A stretch of 64,000 nucleotides of DNA, from positions 44,215 to 108,214 of the forward strand of contig JAOVVO010000233.1 in NCBI GenBank assembly GCA_028564675.1, given 5' to 3'. This document shows, one piece after another, positions 26,284-40,000 of the stretch (position 1 is the stretch's first letter; every line of letters starts with the position of its first letter). Source of the stretch: Onchocerca lupi. Lineage: Eukaryota; Nematoda; Chromadorea; Rhabditida; Onchocercidae. The position numbers and the translations under genes are program-made. The notes beneath the pieces are model-generated. The model did not search any database. It worked only from the letters and a program-made list of their open reading frames with translations, and had not been told where the DNA came from.

Positions 26284-29200
26284 TCAGATATACTGTAGAA
26301 GCTGCAAATTAAATTCCTGTAGAGCGATCAGGAGCTGTTGGGTAGTGGGACGATCTCGATAATCAAGTTGCCAACAACAATACATAAGTTCATATCTGCA
26401 AATATCTAGAATATCCACTGAAATGAACTTTGACATTAACCTATTCCATACATTTACATTAACTTAAAAAAGAATGGATTTAATCTTAAATTTCAATAAA
26501 GAAAAACGCACTAATTCAGATCATCCATCTTAACATATGATTATTTCAACTGCAGAAATATATATCTGCGTTGCGAATCAGTAATAGCAGAAAAATGATA
26601 ATTTGATGAAAATTTAAAATTGCTTAGAGAATTTCAAATTCAGACACATCAAAATTTGATTCGGCTCAATTAATACTTAATTATAATTTATTTACGAAGA
26701 TTCATCAACTATCGCAAAATAAGGAGGCTATAGAGAAGAAAGAGTAAGTTTTTACGGATGATTTCTCGCATAACGCATATATTATCGAATATCATTGAAC
26801 CCAATGATTTGTAAAAAACTGATATATGCATGCAAAAATTCGTAAATTAAATAAATTTTTTTTGGGAAATATGAAAATGTTGTAATTAAAAACTTGAGAT
26901 TGTTGTATTCATTGAGTAATGATTTAAATCTCGTCATTCAATATGAATTTTTAAAATATTATAAGATGAAAGGCGTTCAATGAAGAAGTCATCTGCAAAC
27001 AAATAAAACTTCGTAAAAGTTAAGCTAAGCAAATCAGTTCAGTAATTTATCGTGTAAAATAATTATTAATCGAATATTACTTGCTTATATTATTAATGAG
27101 ATCGAGGAGACAGTTTTAATCATTAATGAGATCGAAGAGTAATAGTTTAAAACTGTGATAGTGCTATTACTAAAAATTAGCAACTTTTGCTTTCATTTGA
27201 TTTCTCACTATATTGGAAAATTTGAAATTGATGAAATTTCAAAAACTCAACAATTTGAATACACAAACATTAAAAAGAAAGGGATGAAAAATCCTTTTTC
27301 AAAATGAAAAAATTACAGTTTATCTGGGCAATTGTATGGTTGAGATAAGCGTTTGCCACGTTCCAGAATCGTGGTCATTTCATCGGGATCAATGTCCAGA
27401 TAAGGTTGCTGGCTACAAGTCAATAATTCCCAGAGTGTTACACCGAATGACCACTGGAATTAAAGGTAAAAAAGATTTCAAACTTTTTTCCTATTTTTCT
27501 TTCTCCTTATGAATTCGCACGAAAAGTTCCTCAACTGAAATTTTCAAAATATATTTCACTGCTCATCTTTCTAATTCACTGGTTTTTGCCATTCGATTAC
27601 AAAAAAAAAAAAAAAAAAGGAAAGTTGTTTGTTACTTACTGATAAATATGATTATACTAACCACATCTGTAGAACTATTGAACGAATTACAAACTAATGA
27701 TTCATGCGCCATCCATTTCATCGGTCTATTCTCATTATCACCCAGACAATGATAATCATTTGGGAAGAAATCTTTACTTAAGGCGGAATCACAAATCTGT
27801 ACAAATAGATTGTCATGATCACGATCACGAATTTTAGATACCAGACAATTCCTGCAAATCGATCATCTAATAATAGTATGTTAATTACAATGTAAAATTA
27901 ATTACTCATTTTCTAATTATTAAATGAAGATAGAGATGACCTGTCTAGTTTTTCAAAGAATTTTCATAATCGAAAAATTTTCATAACTGAGTTGTCGATT
28001 TATTCTTCAAATAAACTGTAGATCTATCGAAATCTAACTTTCAATTTTGATCCTCAGATGTCATTAGCTTGCTATTTTTAATTTGTCATGAAATTTACTG
28101 CTAGTGTAACTTAATTTATCATAATCACGAAATGCAAAATCATTTGAAGATATTATTCCTTGAATTGACAATCGATGCTTCATCAGATATGTAATCGCAA
28201 CTTAATGATTGATAATTCGAGAGTGCATAATTCAGTTCTTATTCGAAATTGCAATTAATTTAGGTTCAAATGATTGGATGAGTACTGAGGTGAATAATGA
28301 TTAGCCAAAGCTCGTAGAAAGTCAAGTAAGTAATCATTTGCAACATTTTACATTAAAGCAAAAGCCTTTTTCATTTTGATGATAAAATTAATAAATTAAA
28401 GGAAAGAAAGAAAAGTAAATAGGTCATAGGTCATTTGCACGCACCTGGTTGCAATATCTTTATGGATAACGCCGAATTTATGTAAATGTATCACTGCATT
28501 CAATATCTGCAACGCCATCGAAACGAGCTCATGCGCACGAAGCGTTTGTATTCCGTTTTCATATGCTAAATATTGATACGATTTTGTTATAAAAAAAAAT
28601 ATTTTAGTGCTATCAATCTTATGGAATGCTATCTTTTATCAAATAACAAACGGAAAGTAATGGAGGAAAATGCTCAATTAGATATAGGAAATAATGATCA
28701 TGAAATTAATCAGTGGAAAATGATCAAATTAACATTTATTTTGACGGCAATTTTTGCGAAAGATTTAAAAATGAATTATACAGGATGTCCAGAAAGGATC
28801 TTTGCAGTGTCTTAATGAATAAATAATTCTAAAAATGCTATTTTATGAAATATGTTCATCAAAAATAAGAAATCGCAATAATAGATCAATTAAGAAGTAA
28901 GCTATAAAAAATTATAATATGATAAATTAGGAAAATAAATTGAAGAAAAAATAAAACTTGGAAAAAATGAAAGTTTTTTTCTTTGAAAGAAATCCGAAAA
29001 AACATAAAATATGAAATTTTACTCGGATTTTTAAACTGAGCATTTGTTTGACCATTTCGACAGCTAATGAGAAACTTTTTCAAATTTCCGAAGCCATTAT
29101 GAGAATAACATACAAGTGGGAAGTCGATCATTTTCTGCTCCGGATCATTTAAACAATCACTTGATGTTATTGCGGTTACCTAAAAACTTTCTGTTCCGCA

Positions 29201-32200
29201 ATTTCAAAAATTACGAAATCATTCGCATTCTGGCAAATAAACAAAATAAACGAAAATAATTTTCAAATAGCTTTTGCGGTACCACAGCTCTTTAGGTAAT
29301 ATTAACAGTGATGATAGTAATAATAATATTGATAGCAGCATAATCTTTTAATGAACTTTTTGTTTTTGCAATTTTCGTTTTCATTGCCTGATTATTTGTA
29401 ATCGTAATAATTAATAATTTGGTGTATAATTCATTACTTTGTTTTGCATAGTGATTTTAAATAAAAATATTGATTGCCAAAACTGATAAGTGAAAATATA
29501 CAAAAATATTCCATATTTATCTCTCTATCTTGTTACCTAAATATAGATTTTATGAGGTTAGAATAATCGCAATCGAACTAGGAGAATGACACGCAAGACA
29601 GCGGATCAAACGTACTTGCGCTAGATTCTCGTGTGGTTCCACATGGAAGAATGCTAGTGCTTCTTCCAGGAATTTTCTGAGATATCTTTGATCAGCTGTG
29701 AGTTTCAGTGTCTTCACAATTACCCGTTTTTCGAAACATGCATTATCTTCTTCATTATCCAAATTACCGATAGGACTTCCCATATTTCTTTTCCAAATGG
29801 CCCATTTCATTTCACCGAAGGTACCTTCAAGCTTCTCTAGCGAAAGAATCTTAAAAAAAAAAAGAAATTTTAGAAAAACTTCAAAAACGTGAAGAAAAGA
29901 ACTAGTAGGATAAGAACTTAGAATAAGAACAACAAAACTGATTATGAAAATGATCTTGGAACGAAAATCCGCCTTAAATTTAAGCAAAAATTTTTTCTAA
30001 AATGGAAATTTAGAATCATTAAATGAATCGGTATAAAGTCTATCGGTGAATCTGAAGATCTTCAGCAATATTTTTACTTCTTACTTGAAAAAGATTTCGA
30101 TCGGCATGCAGTTCGTTTAATGCTTTCTTCATATTAATAACTTGTGGCTTTTCATAAATTATCATCGGAACAATGCCAGATCTGAAGGCATAGGAGGACG
30201 AGCATGGATCGATGGAATCGGCGTAACTCGTGGCTGAAAGATATCAAAAAAATGCCAATTATTGATAACGATAATGATTGTTTTGTCGACAATAATACTG
30301 ATTGCAATAATAGCGATAATAATAGTTGCAATTACTGAAATTTAATGCTAAAAAACTACAAAAATACCTTTCGCAACATTTTTCGACATTAAAGGATATG
30401 TTGCAGATAAATCAGCTGATGTTTTCTCCATTTTAGTCTGAGATTTTCTGAAAATTACGAAATCTTTTCATTTAAGAAGTAACTATTATTTTGTTTTTAT
30501 TTAAAATTTGCAATAATAATATTTTATTTTTTCATAAATATTAGATTCAAATTAAGCAATTACTTATTTACCTAGTAAAACTGTTTGTTTATCTAATTAT
30601 TTAATAGTCTAACTATTTGTTGATTGAATCCATTTAAATAGAAATGTAAATCTTCGTTGTTAGCGATTTTAAATCTCTGAAAGTTCTTCACCGATTGCTT
30701 TGAAATTTTGAAAAAGCGCGTGTTTTTATATGGATATACCTACTGTTTTCCTTTACCTATCACACCTATGACAGACAAAAGTATTGAGCAGATTGAATTT
30801 TTTGACCTATTTTCTGCATTCACCGAAAGCCGACCACAGGAAAGCGTGGCTGGCCCCTTTCGCTAGCTAGATCGGCCATGAGAAGAATAATAAATGAAAT
30901 TTATCTGTCTAAAGAACTTCATTAAAATACTTAATAAAATACTTGTTTATTCAGTTTATTAGTTTCCATGGAGTCGTAACAAATAAACCAGCTGTGAAAA
31001 TTGGATAAAAAGGTATTTTAGGTAAACTACTTAAAAGAATTAAAGCTATTTACGGAATCCAAAGTTGGAGAGGTTCAACAGCAGAAGGAACTGATTTTCT
31101 AATCGAACGATAATAAACAAAGATAAGAAGAGCAATAAGCAAAACAATTGCACCAACAAATCCGATTATCGAGTAGAATACATTCTCCGCCGACATTAGT
31201 ACCACTGCAATACAATTATAATTTTAAAATTGTTGAATAACAGCAAATCAGCATCAAAATATCAGAGCTACTTCATAGAATGACACATGGTAAATTTCTA
31301 TGTGAATATCTCGAAAAAAAGCTCTAAAAAATACTAAATAAAGGACTTGTTAGATTGCAATAAATGACAAATTATTTGAAATTTTTGAACTTAGATTATT
31401 CATGTATAAATTTAATGAAGATAAGGATCAAAGCAATCAAAGGAATTTTAAGATGGTTGAAAAGAAATGAAAGATCAAAGAAAGAAAGATTAAATGATTG
31501 CTTTCGTAATTTCATCAAACGAATTTAAGATAATAAAGAAATATGATGATCATTTAAATAGGATAGCAATAAAAAATTACACTTATTGATTCAAACTTAA
31601 ATCATCAACTTTGATCTTGAACAGTGTATTAAAATTAGTTGATAATGATCTTCCTTTGGATGATAGCAAATTTCGTGATATTTGGCCAAGATTATTTGTT
31701 ACTAATCATTTGGCGCCAGAAAAAATACTATCTTATGTTAATAATAGGCTGCGGTAATGAAATTACATATTTTACGATGCAAAAAGTTACCGTGTACTCT
31801 GGCGCTGTCCATTTCGCTTTCTAATTCATCACTGTTACCAATATTACCTGCAGAATCAAAATAATAATATTTTTTACATTATATTGCAGAATTCTAGAAT
31901 CATTTATGTGTAAAAATTTTTCTAGAAAATATTTCAGAATTTAAACCTATAAATATATATGGATAAAAAAAAAGCCATAATAAATTGAATATTTGAAATC
32001 ATTCAAAGATTAATTACATCACTGGAAAAGGATTTGTTTTAGAATTAGTTTGAAAGTCCGATTTTAAATGATATTAAAACATCATGAAGGTGAATGAAAG
32101 GCTAATAATGGCCGATGATAGATTAAAACAAATGGCGTACATACGTACCATCTACCCATTTTGGCGTAAGTCAAAGACAGAAGTAATATAATGTTTTTTA

Positions 32201-35200
32201 TGACTTCCATTTTCTTTCTTTATTACATTGCCTGATATTTCTTGAAAATTCAAAAAAAAAAAAAAAAAAAAAATTTCAAATTCTAACAAATTTCCTCATG
32301 GTAATTAGTGATATTATAAAAGCCTCCAATAGATGCTTTTTTCATTAACAATTTAGACTGATAACAATCTCACATTTATCAAATATAAATTCCATTTCTC
32401 TCGAAGGTAGTATTATCTGAAGATTTCTTTCAGAATATGAAATTTGGAACAATTGAAACGACCACAATATGTCAGCAAAATCTAATTTAGCATTGAAATT
32501 CAAACAATTAAGGCAAGTTACTGGACTGAAATTTGAAGAATTGAGACAAACTATCGATTGAATTAAACAATTAAGGCAAGCTACTGAACTGAAATTCAAT
32601 TAAGACAAACTTCACGAATCATCTATAATATTTTATATAAGTCTATGTTGTCCTGATATTGAAATGTGGCCTAGAAACCAATGAAATCATCTCATAATAC
32701 AACAATTTCCTGATGAAGATCAACAGATCATTTCACTTTCGATATTATCTCTTCACAATCAATCTTAATCATTGCTTTTGTTCATTAATTCCAATAATAA
32801 TGAATCAATAGCCAAAAGATTTATTTATAATGAGTCTTTCTAAGACTTATTTTGAGAGGTGTTATCTAAATACTTAAAAAAAAAAAAAAAAAGAAAAAAC
32901 TAAACGATTTTGCATTCAATTGGTACTTACCTGTTTTGCTGAAAACTAACTAAATATGTCTAAACTTCAACTAATGAGGAGTATTTTATAGTTTCTAGAA
33001 GAAGCTGAATTCTATTGATCAAGAAAAAATAACCAAAAAATCAAAAACTAACCATAATTAAAAAGGCCTAATGGATCCATGCTAGATGATCTTTGAGGGA
33101 GTTCGGCTGATACAAAGGAGCTTTAAAAGCTGCCTTCTAGAAGTGGCAACATGATTTCTCAGGGAAAAAAAAGTGAATTACCGAGGGAGGAGTGATTCGA
33201 AAACGATCATTTTACTAAGAAATAAAAGAATAGAAGAAGAAGGAAAGCGGAGAAGAAAATTGTTATCATAGTATGAGGAAAAATGAACTGATCCTCGAGT
33301 AATACAAAAAGAAAGTAATTTTATTTTTTTTTTTTTTTAAGAAGTGAAATAAAGAGATTCTATCTTATCCATTTGCCCTTCTTCAACATAATATAATTTT
33401 TTACCTCTCCTGAACAGAGAGAGCTAAAAGTTTTCTCAGATGAGACAATAAAATGTTTTGAAGCGGCAATTATAAAAGGCTTTTTTAGCAAAAGTTCATC
33501 GCTAACCGTCGCTCGAATTTCGCTTTCAACTAAACATATTTATGATACTTAACACTAAACTATCTTATATGAATGTGCAAAATTCAATTTTTTTCTCTCT
33601 TTGTTTTCTTTTTTTCGCATTTAGATGGAAAATAATTATTCTGTTCCCGAAAAACACTTCAGTCAATAATACTAAATATTAAAATATATTAAATAATATT
33701 AAATAGTAATTTTTGTTGATCGAAAAGCAAGCAAATATTTGCAACAACAAGTTGTCGTCATTTCTTTGTTTATTCGCAGATGGTAAAATTTTTTAAAAAT
33801 GTAATAAAACGAATTCAATTTATGGCATTTTTAAATGTTGTAAAATGATACAGTGTAATATGCAATTGCAATAAATGAAGTAAAAGTTAGTGAACGTGAC
33901 CTCAATTTTTTCGAAATAAGTGAAATAGAACGTGACCTCACTTCCTTTTTATGATTTTTCAATTTCAACTAAAAATCTCTCTCTCCATCTTTCCACAGAG
34001 TATTATTGAATAAAAAATTTCCATCTAATTATTGTTTAAATGCATTTATCGCTCGATCAGCCTTTCTGCGCATCTTTAAAGCACTTCAAATAAATAAACC
34101 CATTAAAATTGGACACTTCTCTTCCCCTTCCTTCATTTCAACTATCATAGTTGTTACAGGTCGTAGAATCTGCCTTTGTTCACAACCAAGCAATTAACAT
34201 TGATTGATAATGGCTTCCGATTCAACGAAAATACTACTTGACAATTTTTCTGCTATTTATTTGAATGATCATATTTATTTTCTACCTATTACATAGTTTT
34301 AGTCTTAATAAAATGACGTAAATGAGAGATTTTTGAAAAATTCAACAAACTCAAAAATTTCTCAGATTGAAAAAGCTCAGTCTATTTGATCCTTTTGTTT
34401 CTTAGAAAAAGATTGATTACATTTTAGTTGTGTAGATTTTTTGATTTTCATCAAATGTTAATTTTCAATTTATTCTTGACTCTTGCAGCAACATTTATAT
34501 TCCAGTAAGATTTTACGTATCTCATTAAAAGTAACTTTTCCCATGACTTATTCATTTCCTTTCACAAATTCCTATCTTCTTCCCTAATTACTTAAATTAT
34601 CTCAAATTTATTACCAAAATTTCTACCTAGCAATTCTTCCGGATTTTGCACAGAAGGTCTCACCATAAATCAATTAAGATTTCATTCAACCACATCATAA
34701 TTTCAAATCATTTTATATTTATCGTATTTATTCCTTTGAAAAATCTTCTGCGAGTACCATTCGGTAAATATTTAGTTATTCTTTCTTTGCTAAGTCTTTT
34801 TACCTATTTAACTTCACAGTAATGGCTTGAAAAGTAGTATGAGCCGCATTTCTTAAATTAATGTTCTCCTATGTATTACAGTAAGCTACAGTTAAGCTCA
34901 GTTTAAGGAAAAAATAATCCTTCTTCAAGTGTATGGCTGCAGTTCAACATATTATAATTCACGTTTTCATCGCTCAATTAATCTCTGAATGACTTCTTCG
35001 AATGTATCTGCGTAGATGATTACAATTTTAATCGTAGAATGATTACAGTAACAATCGTAAATTATAGCAGCAATTTATGTAGATGATTACAGTAGTATCA
35101 TTAATTTTCATTTTTGGACAACAAACTACTGTAATAATAAATTTTATTTAAGCTCTTAAATCAGTTTATGAAACATAAATTAAGTAAAAAAAATTATTGC

Positions 35201-36604
35201 TAAAATGAAATGAAATGAATTAGTTTAGAATTACTACTTCGAATTTTTACACATACCGTAAGTACGACGTAACTCTGGAGCCACACAAAGTTTTTCCTGT
35301 TTTAACGAAACTTTTGTTTGATTCGTAGTCGAAGGCCAGTCGAACTTAAGATTAACCTGAATGTCGAATTTGCCAGTCTTGATTCCTGTACATCGGTATT
35401 TAATCTTGAATGCTGTAATGATTCTTGTGTTTAATCATTTAGCTAATACTGTAAAAAATGTTAAAATCAAAATTTCCAAAATCTGAAATACGGACAGTGT
35501 CTAAAAAAATAGTAGGAGTCAAGAAAATTTCTGCAGACCTAAACTGTGAAGCAATATTTCCATTAATAATCACTTATTAAAAGTGATTCGAATGGTTTAG
35601 ATAATTAGTCAAAACTGCACTTCGGTAATTTAGAAATTAAGAGAAAAGGAAGAAGTTTTGTAAGAAATAAAACTTTATAGCTGACCCGATTAAAGTATTT
35701 CAGCAAGGTTTCAAGTTTGAAACTCGAAATGAAACTAACTTTCCGTTTTTAATGGAACTTTTCCATTGGAAGGTATTTGAAGCAATGGCAGCACAACATT
35801 ATCATGTGATATTGCCCGAATTGTATAATGTACCTGTAAGAGAGAAAGTTTTATAACAATTGAAACGAAGGATAATAAAAATTATTAATTTTCCATTTTA
35901 AGGAAAAAAAGAACTACCAAAATAGCTAATAGACAATTCCGATGGTATCGGACTTAAGGAAAATTCAAGCGGAAAATAAAATTATTCTTCAAATGAATTA
36001 AAAAGCCAAAATTTTAAATGTAAATGTCTCAAGTGTATTGGTCGAAAAGACCTAACTACTTATCACAAAACACAATTGCTATATATCAGTCCCCATCAAT
36101 TATCAATTTCAGAATAAACCACTAATTATTAACTTTTACATAATTAAAACAAGATTAACCGGTCGATCTAAGACTTTTGTATTCCAGGAGAATTGTACAT
36201 AAGTGATGTTAGTATTAATTCGATAAGGAAATTTGACGGAATACAAATTGACAATACCGTTTTCAATATAATTCAGCTGCACATCCAAGCCTATAATCCA
36301 ATTTTATTTTTCAAAGTATACAAATTTCAATCTTGAGAAAAATTTCATTCAAAGTAGTCAACAAAGGAATAAAATAAGTAAATAATAAAATTTGTGGTAA
36401 AAAAACATAAAAATGAGTAAACAAAAAAAAAAGAAAGCACATAAATGACAGAGTAACTGAGAAAAACTTCTTCAAAACTTTGTTCTTACCTAAAGTTCGA
36501 TTCATTTCAGCTCTATCAATGAATAAATTGATCACAGAATGTACGAAATGATTGAAAAATAATAATTGTAAAATGATAAATATCACTATTAGTGTCTCCT
36601 TCAT
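26284..36604 (-). CDS. lin-18 (RYK): RYK/LIN-18 Wnt receptor, atypical tyrosine kinase
   Basis: Single-pass Wnt co-receptor with an extracellular WIF domain and an intracellular kinase-like domain. Exons in coding order: 36604-36490, 36290-36175, 35833-35740, 35412-35257, 31847-31791, 31204-31054, 30447-30368, 30233-30085, 29849-29616, 29179-29023, 28565-28445, 27851-27662, 27453-27317, 26395-26284. They total 1869 nt, 622 aa; human RYK has about 607. A hydrophobic signal peptide (MKETLIVIFIILQLLFF) is followed by WIF-type residues (GLDVQLNYIENG, FSWNTKVHYTIRA, KIKYRCTG) and a transmembrane helix in the 31 kb exon (IIGFVGAIVLLIALLIFVYY). The kinase domain has EGTFGEMKW, VKTLK, VIHKDIATRNC, CDSA where DFG is usual, DYHCLGDNENRP, WMAHESL and FGVTLWELL. 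HKD and a degenerate DFG are typical of RYK, which is considered a pseudokinase. The 3.4-kb intron (31848-35256) separates extracellular parts; ATG at 36604 gives a clean signal peptide. Confidence 0.94.
30660..30870 (+). mobile_element. Helitron-like 3' end in a RYK intron
   Basis: A GC-rich imperfect hairpin, GCCGACCAC...GTGGCTGGC with an AGGAAAGC loop, at about 30829-30854 is followed by CTAG at 30863-30866 and 30867-30870. It resembles the element end at 3428-3459 (both contain AAGCGTGGC just before the closing arm). The 18-base ATTGCTTTGAAATTTTGA at 30694-30711 is the exact reverse complement of 3289-3306 in that element's 3' region. This is a short, probably non-autonomous or truncated copy on the strand opposite to RYK, within the intron between 30448 and 31053. 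Confidence 0.65.
32502..32610. repeat. Two-copy tandem repeat in the large RYK intron
   Basis: A unit beginning AAACAATTAAGGCAAG at 32502 recurs at 32565 (offset 63 bases), with a few substitutions and a small deletion in the second copy. Both copies end in GAGACAAAC or AAGACAAAC. A local duplication with no coding sense. Confidence 0.7.
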
Positions 36605-36864
36605 TTGATATTCTTTTCAAACACTTCGGTCCAGTGGCTTTCAGCCCAATGGCCCATTAGAATTCTTCTCAACATTAATTTCTCTCTAAAAATACTTTTG
36701 AAAATTAAAAAAGAACAAATTTTAAGTAAAATCAGATGTAGCGATAATTTCAAAACCTATAATAACGTTAATTGCCATTATCCGAAGAAATTACAGTTAA
36801 AAAGTTGAATAAATGAGGAGCAAATGCTTTTATTAACACATTGCAAACTAGGAGAACCTTTATA

Positions 36865-37000
36865 GGACAGGTGTATAGCAAGCCAAAAATTCTGTTGCTG
36901 GCCAACTAAAATTAGAAGATCTAAGGTGTTACGGAACAGGTATGTGGCAAGCCAAGGATTCTATTGTTGGCCAACTAAGGTTAGAAGATCTGAGGTATCA
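36865..37000. repeat. 69-bp tandem duplication
   Basis: Two adjacent copies with a 69-base period: GCAAGCC at 36878 and again at 36947, followed in both by a GGCCAACTAA stretch and TTAGAAGATCT. They differ at about one base in eight. The copies begin about 260 bases upstream of the RYK start codon. Confidence 0.8.
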
Positions 37001-40000
37001 TTGATTATGATAATCTCAAAGTTCCAGTTGTAGTATTTTACAAATCTTCTGCCATTAAAAATGAGTCTGCTTAAAAGTTGGAAGAGTATTTTTTATTCAA
37101 GAATTAGTCCAAAAAGGATAAGAAAGAAAAAGAAATAAAGAAAAAGTGGAAAATTACTATTACTACATTAGATTTCATTAGCATAGCAATTTCGATTTCG
37201 TAATTTTGCAAATATTAAAACTTAAGTTATAAAACTTTTTAATAATCAAACAACAGTTGTTTTACAAATTTTACTTTTAACTTTATCATTTACTTTATTT
37301 TATTTCTATTGCTATTTTAAAATGATTACAGTTATTATTAAGCGTATTTTCATTATTATTGAGAATCTAAGATTAAATTCAGCATTAAAAGTAATTAGAG
37401 AAAAAAATCATCTTTTATTTCAATGCTATTTTGGAATATAAGAAACTGCTAATTAATGGCAATAATTTGGCAAATTTTAGAAGGCCAAAAAGAATAATCA
37501 CATTGTGCTACATACCTTCTGAATTGATTGATAAATGCAATCATGATTTTTTTTATTTATTTTTTTTTGGAGTGATATTAGTTATATTCATATAATCACC
37601 TGGAAAATGATCATATAGTTTTGATAACCAATCTTGGAATAAAAGCATATTTTTCGCAATTAATCGCAACCATTCTTTAATTAGAAATAATGTATTTTGG
37701 CAGTTATAATTTTGAAAAATTAACACTTATAGTTTAAATTCAGTATTCAATATTACATCATGGTCTGTTAATTTTTCCAATCATTCAGCTGTCTTTGAAT
37801 TTGCAAATTTTAGTAGAAAAACATATTTGGCAATCATAAACTAATTTAATAATTAATTCTACCTTCTGATCCATTCATTATCACAGAAAGAACGATTATC
37901 AGCTGCTACTCTCAAATTGAGCTCTTATCAGTATTGATGATTTGATTATTTGATTTAATTGAATTATTAGTTGAATATGTCTATAATATACATTACAGGA
38001 TAGTTTTTTAATCGATTACTCCTGAAATTTTTAAAGTATACATAAAGGAGAAATGAAAATTCATCCCCTTTAGTCATAGACGTTAGAAACAAAATTGCGC
38101 GAATATCGAAATCGATTCAAGGCACAATCTCAAATTTCATAGTATTTAATTAAAATAGAGCAGGAAGAAGAATGGAAAAAAAGAGCAATAAAGAAAATAT
38201 TCATAGAAGCAATTTAAATAATTGAAATTTGAACATATTGAAATAAAGCAATTTTAAAATGAGAAAAGAGGAGGGACGTGGTAAAAGGCATCCCGCAGTG
38301 AAAGAATCTTCTCAAATCAAGTTTACATCGTATATTCAATTTTTTTTTTCTTTTTAAATTTCATTAATATCAATCAATTTTGAATTTATGCAAAGATAAT
38401 TCCAAACATCGCCTGAAATAATGCAACAAATAATTTAAGAAATGAGTAAATTCGCAACATGAAGAAATGCAATTTCAAAAAAAAAAAAACGATTGAATTC
38501 GTAATGGATGTAATAAAATTGAGTTGAACCGAATCGAACTGAATTGAAATTTCAAATTGAATCAAGAATTAAAAAAGTATTTCAATATGTAAGATTTATC
38601 ACTATAGTAAAAAAAAAGTTTAATTATCAACTGAAGTTTCAATCTCTGGAAGAGAAAAAGAGAGAAATGAAGGTGAGAAAAGATGATATATTTATTGGCA
38701 TAAAATTAACAATATTTTTGAGATTTAATTTTTTTAAATTTTGAAGAAAGTAATTAAGGAGCAAAGAACATCGGTAGATAAGAAGCAACAAATATTAATA
38801 ATTAAGAAGCGAAGGATTTAGTCTAATTGCAATTTTCGCGCTAAAATTAATTAGTATGTTAATTGAATTCAAATCTCAAATGTTTATAAGATTAAAACAA
38901 TTAAAATTTGTATTTTTTTTTTTGTTTAAAAAAAAACTGATCAAAATTTTCCTTTGCATAGACAATTCATGTTTTTGTCAAGATAGCAGAGCGAATAGCA
39001 ATTCTATCCATATTTCTAGCATACTGAAGATTGATTGATTTTCCTGAGATAATTAGCATTATAATCTCATTAAGATGACAACACTTATCCTATAACTTTT
39101 TCAAAAAAAGCATTTTATCAGCTTATTGTTAAGTTGAAATAAATATTCCTCCTAGTACTGATAAAATTGAAAATAAGAATTGTAGCTGATGATCGCCATT
39201 ATTATGATAAATTGGTCACAAAATAAAATGAATTAATTAAATATCACATTAGCATATAAAAACACATAGCCTAATTAATTTAATATCATTGAAAAAATAC
39301 GTTATGATTAATGGGTTACTTATTCCAAAATATGAAAATTTTAAAATGTTTCGATAAAAAAAGAATCGTTTTGAAAATTTTGATTTTGACAAAAAATCGT
39401 TTAAAAAAAAATCTTTAAAACTGGTTGGAAAAATTAACCGATTCCAATGCAATATCGCATATTGAACTTAATTAATTAAGAGTAATTTGTATAATTCGAA
39501 TTGGAATTGCTAAAACGAATGTAAAAATGGCTCCGGATTGACTTTTAACCCCATTTTGAATTGCACCGTGATTATTACGATGAATCAAAACTGGAAAAAA
39601 AGAACTGAAACAAGGTACCACAATTAATATCAAAATTACAATGCATTATGCGTACAATCAAATAAAAGCAATTGTTAAATGGAAATGTGTATCTATTATC
39701 GAATGCTTTTTTTACTTGCACAAACATAACATGCAGATGCACAACATGCAAACGCATGCATATTTTACCTAAATTCCAAATAACATGCATCATATAAATT
39801 CATTCGTGATACAATGTCCTTTACTGATTTCCGTAAGAAAAATATCTATGGTCACACTTAAAAGTTTAACGGGTAATCCCAGTGATGAAGAAGTTTCTTA
39901 TCAGCAAACGATAAAGTTTCAAATATTAAGAAAAGAGTAAGATTAGAAAGACGATGAGATTTATTTACTCAAATTTATGATAAGAAAAGTGATAAAATAT

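Noticed and set aside
28573..28815. 80-codon plus-strand frame inside a RYK intron
   Set aside because: Lys/Asn/Ile-rich, no family features, adjoins the RYK exon antisense; likely chance.
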